Part shown: piece by piece, positions 8,849 through 16,775 of the stretch
Layout of the letters: every line of letters begins with the position of its first letter
How positions within the stretch are numbered: position 1 is the stretch's first letter
From: Bacteroides sp.
Lineage (GTDB): Bacteria; Bacteroidota; Bacteroidia; Bacteroidales; Muribaculaceae
Assembly: GCA_014801235.1 (NCBI GenBank)
Contig: JAAVEM010000016.1
Span: 1 to 49,366 of the forward strand
DNA length: 49,366 nucleotides
Direction of reading: 5' to 3'
Made by a program: the position numbers and the translations under genes
The notes under the pieces: generated by a model
The model's input: only the letters and a program-made list of their open reading frames with translations
Databases searched by the model: none
Told to the model about the DNA's origin: nothing

Positions 8849-10309
8849 ATGGCAAACAAATTCATTAAGAAGAACGGAAAATATTATAGAATCAATTCAG
8901 ACAATACTCAAACAGAAGTATAGCTTAAAGATGGATATTTCCATTGGACATAGCCAGATAAAATCAAAGTAAGAGCTAAGCTTGACAACAATCTTACCGA
9001 CATGGACAAAGCTGATTCTCTATGGGATAAAATGAAATAGGGATTTAGAAACTATGGACATTATTCCTCAATGGCAGAAAACTCTTCAGCTTATACGGCA
9101 TCCGGTTGGCATTACAACCAAGATGGAACTTTCACAAATAAAGAGACCAAAGGCACCGAACAACTTCGCAACACTAATGCAGCCATAGGAGCGGCAGCGT
9201 CAGCGTTATATGCGGCACCTCTATTTGCTCCCGGCACAGCAGGAGGATATGCATTAGGTAATGCCGCAGGTTCAATGGCTATAGGTACAGCTTTAGAAGA
9301 AGGACAGAGAGCCATTACAGGTCAATCTACCGGTGACATTGTGTCAGGTAAATTGCAAGAATATGGCGTACCCACACTAATTGCTGATATGGCAAGACCA
9401 GAGTATTATATCAATCCTACTGGAGCTGTTGCTAAAAGTGTTTGGAATATGGGAAGTAGAGCTGCTAAAAGAACTACTCCTAAGCGTATTTCTAATAATT
9501 CAAGCTTTGGGGCTTTTGGAACTGCTAAAACTAGTGAAGTAGCAAAAGATGCTTTTATTGATAATCCTGTAGCTCTTCATATGAGTAGGATTGAAAATGG
9601 AGGCTGGGATAAGCTTGTTAGGATGCATAAAGATCTTGGTTATGATGGTAGAGCATATTATGATTATGCTAATGGCTGGTCCGCTGATTATTTAGCAAAA
9701 TCTCCAAGAATTTCTGTCTATAGTCCAGAATATAATTATAGAATTCCCGTAAATGGTAAAGTTAATGAAAGTCCTTTAGCTTTTTATAAAGCATTGGAAG
9801 GCATGGGAGGAGGAATAGCTGAATATTCTTCTGGCAATGTAGGAGTATCTAAGAAATTAATGGAAAAATTTGGATTATTAGGTGGTAGGTAGTAGCAAGC
9901 TATAGTATCTCATGAAATAGATCATGCATTACACATTCCATTAGATAAACCTGGCATTAACGAAGGATTTGATTTCAGCAAACTATCTCCTCAGACGAGA
10001 GCTTATTTTGAAAAAGCTAATGGCTCTGACGTAGCTGCAAGAGGTTCTTAGATTAAAGATTGGCTTGGATTTAATAGAGCTGATCAAGAAATTACAGAAG
10101 CTCAGTTAAAAGCGGCTGCAAAGTATTATGTTAATCAGACTGGAATTGATAATAATATGACTGAATTATTTAATTCTATAGTTGATTGGAAAGCTGCTGC
10201 TAAGTGGTTCAGTGATAATGCTACAGCCATAGGCTGGTTAGGAATTGGAACTTATATGTATAATCAAACGAATAAAGATAATGAAAAGACAAGCACCAAT
10301 AGCCAGTGA
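8849..10309 (+). CDS. Phage-like protein with six in-frame TAG codons (putative recoded gene)
   Basis: One continuous frame of 486 codons from ATG 8849 to TGA 10307-10309, broken only by TAG at 8921, 8951, 9038, 9890, 9893 and 10049. There is no in-frame TAA or internal TGA. If TAG is read as glutamine, as in some crAss-like and Lak phages of Bacteroidales hosts, the product is continuous. Its N-terminus is lysine- and aspartate-rich, with MANKFIKKNGKYYRINSD at the start. A hydrophobic Ala/Gly-rich stretch lies near residues 105-150. The C-terminal part contains SHEIDHALHIP near residue 355, a HExxH-type zinc-peptidase motif. By eye it is much AT-richer than its neighbours and prefers GCT and GAT. 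With the standard code only 9071-9892 would be open. I do not recognise the family; a virion or cargo protein with a peptidase-like domain is a guess. Confidence 0.75.
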
Positions 10310-10544
10310 GAATCCTAATAATCCTTTTACATGGGATGACATAGAACAATGGTTTAAACCTGTTGACTATTCTCCTTATTATGAAATATTAAATCTTAAC
10401 GAAGATTGTACTAAAGAAGACTTAGAAAAAGCGTATAAGAAAGTAAGAATAAAATATCATCCAGACAGACTTGATGGAGATAAGGAGAAGTTTGAACAAA
10501 CGACAGAAGCTTACTTAAAACTTAAGGAATTACTTCGGTACTAA
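10281..10544 (+). CDS. Small J-domain (DnaJ-like) protein
   Basis: An 87-residue protein starting MKRQAPIASENPNNPF whose C-terminal two thirds form a J domain: YYEILNL near 38, then TKEDLEKAYKKVRIKYHPDR with the diagnostic HPD tripeptide, ending YLKLKELLRY. J domains stimulate DnaK-type ATPases. No zinc-finger or C-terminal substrate domain follows, so it is a stand-alone J protein. It overlaps the end of the recoded gene by 29 bases in another frame, shares its AT-rich composition and ends in TAA. It contains no TAG and would be translatable in the host. I chose ATG 10281 because the frame upstream lies inside the preceding gene. Phage origin is inferred from context. Confidence 0.7.
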   Translation: MKRQAPIASENPNNPFTWDDIEQWFKPVDYSPYYEILNLNEDCTKEDLEKAYKKVRIKYHPDRLDGDKEKFEQTTEAYLKLKELLRY

Positions 10545-10885
10545 ACTGCCTAAAACTTATAAAAATATGTATCTTTTACAAAAAAGATAGTGTAGCATCA
10601 ATACACTCATCTAAGTAATCTACCGCACAGTGATGCAATACGGTGAGTAAAAAAGATACATATTATTCATAAATAACTCATGCGCATGAGTAATCCTGTT
10701 CTTGCCTGTCTGAACAGGTTCTGAGCTATAAATGACAGGTTACGAAAGCCTAGATAACCTCTTGTATGGGGAATTAGAATTTAAAGAATCCTTCACCGTA
10801 CACTAACTGATATGATTAAAAATGAAATGATAAAATGGCGACACCCCTCCCCCGGAATACCGCCATCTCTGTGCTGAGTATTATA
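10545..10885. other. Hairpin-rich intergenic tail of the island
   Basis: No gene is visible. Inverted repeats follow one another. AATATGTATCTTTT near 10562-10577 pairs with AAAAGATACATATT near 10651-10666 and encloses smaller hairpins (AGTGTA/TACACT near 10590, ACCG/CGGT near 10623-10645). A perfect 16-base palindrome ACTCATGCGCATGAGT lies at 10676-10691, CCTGTTC/GAACAGG at 10695-10718 and AGGTTA/TAACCT at 10737-10760. The layout is compatible with a folded non-coding RNA or a transposon end. I cannot match it to a known RNA family. Confidence 0.5.
10835..10866 (-). terminator. Probable terminator of the blaIR operon
   Basis: ATGGCG at 10835-10840 pairs with CGCCAT at 10861-10866. On the minus strand the stem is followed by TTTTATCATTT. 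It lies 20 bases after the blaR-like stop. The loop is long, so support is moderate. Confidence 0.45.
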
Positions 10886-12694
10886 TTATTTATCAGCAGG
10901 GACTGATTTAGCCTTAAAGGATATCGGTAACGTGTATAATACATTCACCGGCTTATCATTGATTGTGCCCGGTTCAAAATGAATAGGTTTGACGGCATCG
11001 ATAGCTGCCTGATCCAATTCGGGCGATACGCTTTTTACAACTTCTATGTCGCCGATTGAACCTGTCGAGGTTACTACAAACCGCAAGATAACACGTCCCT
11101 GCGCATCGGTCGAAGGATATTTAAGATTTTTCATCACCGCCTCCATCAATTCTTTAGGTCCACCTGGATATTGGGGCATCTTCCCTACGGCGGTAAAAAC
11201 CTTTTCATTCAATTCGGCATCTGTAAATTTCCTCGCTTTAGGGGCTCCGCCCAAAGAAAAGGCTATAGGCAACACATACCCGACATTTACAGATTTTCCA
11301 TTGATTGTGCCCGGAATCATTTTCGGAATCGACTTTACGACTCTCACCGCCTCGGCGTCAAGCAACGGATGGCAACTGCGCAAAATTTCGGTCTCGCCGA
11401 TGGAACCGTCTTTCTTTACAATGAAACGCACTATCACCCTGCCTTGTATAGAGTCGTCTTTCGCCTTTTCAGGATATCTCAACGAGGTCCCGATAAAACG
11501 CATCAGTTCGCCTTCTCCACCGGGATATCGGGGCATTTCCTCAACTTGAGTATAGACTTTATCGTCCGAGTCATCGGACTTGGACTCAGACTCAGGTTGT
11601 ACCGACTCACTTTTCTCCACACGCGCCGACTCGGCATAAACGTGAGAATTGCCCGAGCTGTCAGTTTCAATGCGGGAATTATTAAGGGAAATGACAAAAT
11701 CAGGCTTGGCGCCATCAACTTCTGTCGCCCCTCCTACATCGTTTGTCCGATTGGTTTGGCGGTCAATAGAAAAATCAGTAACTTTGGCATCAGCAATCTC
11801 GTCGAGAGCCGAAGCCACACTTTGGGTTGATAACAGCACGGCGCTCATTGCGATTGCCGGCACGGCTGCCGCGGCTATCCAGCGGCGACCGGGAGACGTT
11901 CTTTTTCGTAACATCATTTTAATACGTTTAGATAAGTTAGAATGATCAAGGCTGTTGGCAATGGACGGGAATCTGGAGCCAACCGCCTTTTTTATTAGCA
12001 ATAATTGATAGTCGCGAGCATCAAAACCCTGACGAAGCACCGCCTCGTCAGTTTCATATTCATGCACCGAGGCGAGCTCGTCGCGCATCAGCCATGTGAC
12101 GGGATTATACCACGCAAGGATGGACACACACTCGGCAAGCATCAGGTCAAGAGAATGGCAGCGTTCAAGATGCGCCGACTCATGCGCAATTATCGCCTCA
12201 GCTCCGTCATTGTAATCTTTGCGTGAAATAACGATGCGGTTACCCCAGCTGAACGGGGCAACGCTGTCGCAGTCGTGAACAAGCAATTTCCAGCGCAATC
12301 CATCGTCAATGACCTCACAACGCTTAAACAAGCGGCACATCCTGACGACGATGACCAGCTCCCGAACTATAAAGAACAGCAGTCCGGCAGCATAAACCAT
12401 AATTGCCGCCATTATCCACCACGGAGTTTCTGAAACAGCCCCCACAATATAATCAGGCATGATTTCATCATAGGCAGGAAGCTCCAGAGAGACATCGGCA
12501 ACTGAAGTAGACCATGACAAATCTATATCATAGAGAAACGGAATCAATAAAGCTATCAGGTAGCATGAAAGGATAACTTTTCGGGTGAATGAATGAAACG
12601 TGCAGTTACCCAGCCCCAACCTGACGATGAAATAGAGCGGAATGAGAATAATTCCCACGATAATGGAATAAACCAGCAAAGCTCCCATAATCAT
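10886..12694 (-). CDS. BlaR1-type M56 metallopeptidase with two TonB C-terminal domains
   Basis: A 602-residue membrane sensor-like protein. Residues 1-130 carry the hydrophobic helices of the BlaR1/MecR1 family. The M56 zinc site follows as AHESAHLERCH near 168 with the downstream HEYETDEAV segment. A further helix lies near 275-295. Instead of a penicillin-binding sensor domain, the C-terminus has two TonB_C-like repeats, each beginning MPxYPGGxxELM and containing GRVIxRFxV, at about residues 395-490 and 505-598. In the family the peptidase inactivates the BlaI repressor after a signal. The start overlaps the blaI stop by four bases. What the TonB-like repeats sense or bind is unknown. Confidence 0.88.
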   Translation of the reverse strand: MIMGALLVYSIIVGIILIPLYFIVRLGLGNCTFHSFTRKVILSCYLIALLIPFLYDIDLSWSTSVADVSLELPAYDEIMPDYIVGAVSETPWWIMAAIMVYAAGLLFFIVRELVIVVRMCRLFKRCEVIDDGLRWKLLVHDCDSVAPFSWGNRIVISRKDYNDGAEAIIAHESAHLERCHSLDLMLAECVSILAWYNPVTWLMRDELASVHEYETDEAVLRQGFDARDYQLLLIKKAVGSRFPSIANSLDHSNLSKRIKMMLRKRTSPGRRWIAAAAVPAIAMSAVLLSTQSVASALDEIADAKVTDFSIDRQTNRTNDVGGATEVDGAKPDFVISLNNSRIETDSSGNSHVYAESARVEKSESVQPESESKSDDSDDKVYTQVEEMPRYPGGEGELMRFIGTSLRYPEKAKDDSIQGRVIVRFIVKKDGSIGETEILRSCHPLLDAEAVRVVKSIPKMIPGTINGKSVNVGYVLPIAFSLGGAPKARKFTDAELNEKVFTAVGKMPQYPGGPKELMEAVMKNLKYPSTDAQGRVILRFVVTSTGSIGDIEVVKSVSPELDQAAIDAVKPIHFEPGTINDKPVNVLYTLPISFKAKSVPADK

Positions 12695-13059
12695 TCCTGC
12701 TTTTTATTGTTTTCAACTTCATCGATGAGCCTCTTGAGTTCATCAATAGAAATATCCTCGTCTCTCACAAAAGATGACACGACGCCGAGATAAGAATTTT
12801 TGAAAAACCTTGACACAATCGATTTCATCGACTTCAATCCCATTTCAGAAGCGCTTACAACCGCATGATAGCGATAGGTCTTTCCAAATGCCTCATGTCC
12901 AAGATAACCCTTTTCTTCCAATCCTCGAACTATGGTAGATATTGTATTGAAGTGAGGTTTCGGATCGTCATAAAATTCAAGAATATCTTTAACAAACAGT
13001 TTTCCATGCTGCCAAAAATAATTCATTATTTCCTCTTCCTTTGCTGTCAATTCTTTCAT
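12691..13059 (-). CDS. BlaI/MecI family transcriptional repressor
   Basis: A 122-residue winged-helix repressor: MKELTAKEEEIMNYFWQHG, a recognition region HFNTISTIVRGLEEKGYL, then the wing GKTYRYHAVV and a helical dimerisation tail. Family members bind dyad operators as dimers and are cleaved when the partner M56 peptidase is activated. The partner gene follows with an ATGA overlap, and the same overlap joins it to the upstream thioredoxin-like gene. The three matching dyads at 15429-15485 upstream of the operon are the likely operators, so it probably represses its own operon. Confidence 0.92.
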   Translation of the reverse strand: MKELTAKEEEIMNYFWQHGKLFVKDILEFYDDPKPHFNTISTIVRGLEEKGYLGHEAFGKTYRYHAVVSASEMGLKSMKSIVSRFFKNSYLGVVSSFVRDEDISIDELKRLIDEVENNKKQE

Positions 13060-14198
13060 TTCCGTTTACTTAAAATTTCATCAAAAATTCTTTTAGCCTT
13101 ACCGTCACGATACCCGATAGTGCTGAGCGCTAACTTTCTGTCGGGTCCGAATATAAAAAGATGTGGAATGGTATTCACAGAATATTTCAGACATGCTTCG
13201 CTTTCTCTGCCTCCGGGACCTACCCACACAACTGGAAACGCTCCATTGGCTCCACGCTTTACCATCTCATATTCCTCCCGGTGCTCGTCAATCGAACATC
13301 CCACAATGGCAATTTTGTCACTATAGTCAAGATTAGCAATCTCGTTTTTCATCATTATGCAGGGACCGCATCCTCTCTGAGTGAATATAACCGCAATATA
13401 ATCCTTCTTCAAATCGCTCAATTTGAAAGGGATTCCGTCGAGATCTCCCTCTATGTCATAATCGGCGAGACTATCCCCTATTTCAATCTGCTTGTTACTC
13501 AAGTAACGGCGGAGCACCTCTCCATAATAGCAATTCCTGAACTCAGGATTCAAGCCGTCATATACCGTTTTCATCCACTCTTTCGGGAATCTCTTCATTA
13601 CCCCTATAGCGCGCCACAATCCGAAATAAGTGTTGGGATGCTCCATGGCATACGCAACTATCATCGAATCGCATTCACGGGTCACTTGACGGACTTTCAA
13701 TATCAGCTGCCGCTCCCGTGGAGTTCCATAGGCGTCAGCCAACGAATCTCTCATTCGATTCTCCTCTGCCCATTTATCGGAAACCGCTTCGGACCATGAG
13801 TTCATATCGGCACTCCACGGCGCGCCTTCAAATTTAACCTTATTGCAGTTAAACTGGCTGATGTCGCCTGTCACCTTTTCGTGATAACCGTTTTGTCCCA
13901 TGAGCCATATATTGCGGTAACCGGGAGAAATCGGGAGCGGTCCGGCAATTCTGAGATGCACCGGATAATCTTCAGCTATATCAATCGAAAAAGACGCTTT
14001 GCCGTCAATAAGCATGGCTGTGTCTCCGTAAACATGAAAATCAGTCAGCACCATTTTCACGCTGTCAGGAAATCCGGTCAACTCCACGTCTACACGATAA
14101 GGCTCGCTAACTCGTTGCGCATATCCCGCAGAAGACAGCATGCCCGAAAAGCTTATTAAGACACCGATATTGAAACTTATGAATCTATTCATTTTCAT
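13056..14198 (-). CDS. Exported DUF4369/TlpA-like thioredoxin-fold protein (second copy)
   Basis: A 380-residue exported protein with a signal peptide (FISFNIGVLISFSGMLSSAGYAQ), an N-terminal DUF4369-like beta domain and a C-terminal TlpA-like thioredoxin domain. The active site is FTQRGCGPC, followed by a cis-proline region in SVNTIPHLFIFGPDRK. Such proteins act in the periplasm as thiol-disulfide reductants. I chose the ATG at 14198 (MKMNRF): a GGAGG sequence lies just before it and the overlap with the upstream gene is only 14 bases, although an ATG at 14210 is also possible. It resembles the preceding gene over its whole length and is probably a tandem duplicate. The stop overlaps the blaI start. 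Confidence 0.85.
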   Translation of the reverse strand: MKMNRFISFNIGVLISFSGMLSSAGYAQRVSEPYRVDVELTGFPDSVKMVLTDFHVYGDTAMLIDGKASFSIDIAEDYPVHLRIAGPLPISPGYRNIWLMGQNGYHEKVTGDISQFNCNKVKFEGAPWSADMNSWSEAVSDKWAEENRMRDSLADAYGTPRERQLILKVRQVTRECDSMIVAYAMEHPNTYFGLWRAIGVMKRFPKEWMKTVYDGLNPEFRNCYYGEVLRRYLSNKQIEIGDSLADYDIEGDLDGIPFKLSDLKKDYIAVIFTQRGCGPCIMMKNEIANLDYSDKIAIVGCSIDEHREEYEMVKRGANGAFPVVWVGPGGRESEACLKYSVNTIPHLFIFGPDRKLALSTIGYRDGKAKRIFDEILSKRK

Positions 14199-15390
14199 GC
14201 TTGCCTCCATTTAAAAGATATTTATCCAAGATGCGTTTCAGTCTGCCATCATAGTAACCGCTGAACTTTTCAATCAATTTTCTGTCAGGTCCAAATATGA
14301 AAACCGACGGAATCATATTGACACTATATTTAATACACGCCTCACTATCGCGACCTTTTCCGCCATTCCAAATCACGGGGAATTTACCTGCCGCTCTACT
14401 ATCGGTCATCTTATAAACATCATAACCATCATCCATACTGTAAGCAATCAATCCGATGCGGTCATTGTAATCAAGCGTTTCTATCTCCTTTCCCATCATG
14501 ACACACGGACCACATCCCGCCGCTGTAAACATCAACACGATATAATCGCTTGTCATGTCGCTCAACCTAAGGCGAGATCCGTCACCAATCAAACCCTCAA
14601 TATCATAATCGGCAAGATTGTCACCGACTTCGATAACTTTTGTCGACACATAAGACGCAAGCAATTCACCATAATGAGAATCTCGATACTCGGGTAAGAG
14701 TTTATCATATACCGCCGAAATACGCTCAACGGGCAAACGTTTCAAAAGAGAAGACATATAGGATAACGATAGGTAGGAATTTGGATGCTCCAGAATAAAT
14801 TCATAAGCCATTGAATCCCTTTCAGCATACAAGCGAGTTGTCTTTAACCTCAATCTATTTCTCTCATCCTTTCCAACTGCCGCCTCAACAGAATCCTTAA
14901 CATTCCGTATCTCAGCCTGTTTATCATACAGATAATCATTAAAAGCCACTAAATCATGGCTCCAGGGCGCTCCTTCATACTTGACTTTATCACAATCGAA
15001 ATCGGAATATTTTCCTGAAATCCTCTCATGGTATCCATTTTGCCCCAGAACAGAAATTGACTTATATGCTCCGACTACAATCGGCATCGGACCTATCAAG
15101 CGTAGTGAAACCGGATAGTCCTGCTCGATATTTAGTTCAAAACTCGCTTTACCGTTTAGTACCATTGCCGTGTCGGCACTAGCCGTTCTACCACCCAGCA
15201 TAAACATAGCGCTGTCAGGAATCCCGACAATATCGATGTCAAGACGATAAGGCTGAGATTTGTCTATAACCTCCCCTGTAGCGCCTACCGCCGTAAAGAC
15301 TCCGCCAATTAAAAGAGACAGTGAAAAAATGCGCCTGCATACTCTATTGAGATATGAACTCCGTAAGTTTTTTGATAGTTTCGGCATCAT
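14185..15390 (-). CDS. Exported DUF4369/TlpA-like thioredoxin-fold protein (first copy)
   Basis: A 401-residue paralogue of the next gene and the first gene of the operon. It has a basic N-terminus with a hydrophobic signal segment (IFSLSLLIGGVFTAVGA), a DUF4369-like domain with GxASFELNIEQDYPVSLRLIGP, a helical middle part and a thioredoxin domain with active site FTAAGCGPC and the late segment SVNMIPSVFIFGPDRK. It is probably a periplasmic thiol-disulfide oxidoreductase. I start at ATG 15390 rather than the TTG slightly upstream. It ends in TAG, which shows that the host reads TAG as stop. The promoter with three dyads lies just upstream. Confidence 0.85.
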   Translation of the reverse strand: MMPKLSKNLRSSYLNRVCRRIFSLSLLIGGVFTAVGATGEVIDKSQPYRLDIDIVGIPDSAMFMLGGRTASADTAMVLNGKASFELNIEQDYPVSLRLIGPMPIVVGAYKSISVLGQNGYHERISGKYSDFDCDKVKYEGAPWSHDLVAFNDYLYDKQAEIRNVKDSVEAAVGKDERNRLRLKTTRLYAERDSMAYEFILEHPNSYLSLSYMSSLLKRLPVERISAVYDKLLPEYRDSHYGELLASYVSTKVIEVGDNLADYDIEGLIGDGSRLRLSDMTSDYIVLMFTAAGCGPCVMMGKEIETLDYNDRIGLIAYSMDDGYDVYKMTDSRAAGKFPVIWNGGKGRDSEACIKYSVNMIPSVFIFGPDRKLIEKFSGYYDGRLKRILDKYLLNGGKHENE

Positions 15391-15421
15391 AAGCAAAACG
15401 TGATAAATATTAATTGCATGG

Positions 15422-15455
15422 CAAATATAACTATATTTTATAGTTTAAACTACAA
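15422..15455 (-). promoter_or_regulatory. Promoter of the tlpA-tlpA-blaI-blaR operon
   Basis: On the minus strand, TATATTTG (15422-15429) matches the -7 element. TTG (15453-15455) lies upstream with a 23-base spacer. It sits 32 bases before the first start codon and is overlapped by the dyads. Confidence 0.65.
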
Positions 15456-15485
15456 TCCATAGTTATTTAACTATTGTTAATAGTT
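15429..15485. promoter_or_regulatory. Three tandem dyads AACTAT-N5-ATAGTT, likely BlaI operators
   Basis: Three 17-base inverted repeats: 15429-15445 (perfect, spacer ATTTT), 15448-15464 (one mismatch, AACTAC, spacer AATCC) and 15469-15485 (perfect, spacer TGTTA). Their centres lie about 19 and 21 bases apart, so they fall on one face of the helix. The first two cover the promoter spacer and -33 region. They are the obvious operator candidates for the BlaI-type repressor of this operon. Confidence 0.7.
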
Positions 15486-15503
15486 AATCAAAGAGTATAA
15501 AAT

Positions 15504-15538
15504 AAGCCCAATAGATCTGCATCAGACCTATTGGACTT
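15504..15538 (-). terminator. Terminator of the ddl operon
   Basis: A 15-base stem (15504-15518 with 15524-15538, five-base loop) pairs fully on the minus-strand RNA if two G-U pairs are allowed. It is followed there by ATTTTATA. It lies 25 bases after the ddl stop and separates it from the operators of the next operon. Confidence 0.75.
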
Positions 15539-15563
15539 GTTTTATATAACTCAGTGGTGCTTT

Positions 15564-16751
15564 TTAACGGGCAGACTTAGCTCCTTTAGAGCCTTTTACA
15601 CCGCCACCAAGACTGAATATGTTCTGATTGTAGCTTACCGTTTTCAATCCTTGCTCACGTTTGCGCTTAAGGGCGAGCGAAACGAGCTTATCCATCAATT
15701 TATCAAACGGTATTCCGGTCGCTTCCCAAAGATAGAATGACAACGAACCGGGAATTGTATTAATCTCGTTTACATAAATCTCATTGGTGTCATCATCGAC
15801 AATCACATCGACACGGCTCACTCCATGACATGATAAAACGCGGAAAGTCTCTCCGGCAAGGAAACGGATGCGGTCACTCATCTCAACAGGCAGATCAGCG
15901 GGGATGCGCTTCTGCGACGCCTGCATGCCCTTAGCGCTCTTGGTGCCTCCCATGTATTTATCTTCATAAGAGAGAATATCGCCGCTCCTGATGGGCTCTT
16001 CGCAAACAGATGTCTGATAATCGTCACAGTCGCCAAGCACCGAGCAATTAATCTCCTTAAGATTATCGACCATGTGTTCCACAATGAGACGAGTTGAATA
16101 CTTCTCGGCAATTTCAACCTTCTCAATCAGCTCTTCCCTATTAGCCACACGGCTTATGCCGACACTCGACCCAAGATTAGCAGGCTTGACAATCACGGGA
16201 TAGCCGAGTTTCTCCTCAATGCGCTTGATGATTTCATCACGCTTGGCAAACCACTCCTTGTCAGTAAACCAAACGTAGTTCACAACAGGAATATCACAAG
16301 CCTGAAGAATCATTTTCATGGTGATTTTATCCATTCCGTTAGCACTTGCAAGAGTGTTGCAACCGGCGAAAGGAATGCCGATTGTTTCCATCACCCCTTC
16401 AAAAATGCCATCTTCACCATTGCTGCCATGAAGCACGGGAATAACCACATCAAGTTTGGCAACGACGGGATTGCCAAACATCTTGCGCTGCTTGCGATAA
16501 AGATTATAGTCGCCATAAGAAGGCTCCATATAAACCTCCTCACATTTTTTGAGCAGTTCAGGAATGTTGCGGTAATTAGCGACGTCAAACAGAGCTTCGC
16601 CAGTATACCATTTACCCTGCTTTGTGATATAAACCGGAGTCACATCATATTTCTCACGATCAATGGCATGCATAGCCTGAGATGCGGATATTACCGAAAT
16701 CTCGTGTTCAGTGCTGCGTCCGCCAAAAAATACGCCTATGTTAGTTTTCAT
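15564..16751 (-). CDS. ddl: D-alanine--D-alanine ligase
   Basis: A 395-residue ATP-grasp enzyme joining two D-alanines for peptidoglycan precursors in the cytoplasm. It begins MKTNIGVFFGGRSTEHEIS, the standard Ddl N-terminus, and has VLHGSNGEDG near 108, GYPVIVKPANLGSSVGIS for ATP binding near 185 and VNEINTIPGSLSFYLW near 335 with metal and substrate residues. The length is slightly above the usual 310-370 because of an insert and a small basic tail (GGGVKGSKGAKSAR). It follows murF by 24 bases. MurF uses the dipeptide product, so the pair is functionally coherent. Confidence 0.95.
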   Translation of the reverse strand: MKTNIGVFFGGRSTEHEISVISASQAMHAIDREKYDVTPVYITKQGKWYTGEALFDVANYRNIPELLKKCEEVYMEPSYGDYNLYRKQRKMFGNPVVAKLDVVIPVLHGSNGEDGIFEGVMETIGIPFAGCNTLASANGMDKITMKMILQACDIPVVNYVWFTDKEWFAKRDEIIKRIEEKLGYPVIVKPANLGSSVGISRVANREELIEKVEIAEKYSTRLIVEHMVDNLKEINCSVLGDCDDYQTSVCEEPIRSGDILSYEDKYMGGTKSAKGMQASQKRIPADLPVEMSDRIRFLAGETFRVLSCHGVSRVDVIVDDDTNEIYVNEINTIPGSLSFYLWEATGIPFDKLMDKLVSLALKRKREQGLKTVSYNQNIFSLGGGVKGSKGAKSAR

Positions 16752-16775
16752 TTTATACTGTATAATTTTATATTA

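Noticed and set aside
8849-10309. The TAG codons could mean that the whole host reads TAG as an amino acid.
   Set aside because: Host genes end in TAG at 14185-14187, 23029-23031 and 37753-37755 with normal C-termini, so TAG is a stop in the chromosome.
8849-10309. The interrupted frame could be an ordinary decayed pseudogene.
   Set aside because: All six interruptions are TAG. No TAA, internal TGA or frameshift occurs in 486 codons, which decay would not produce.
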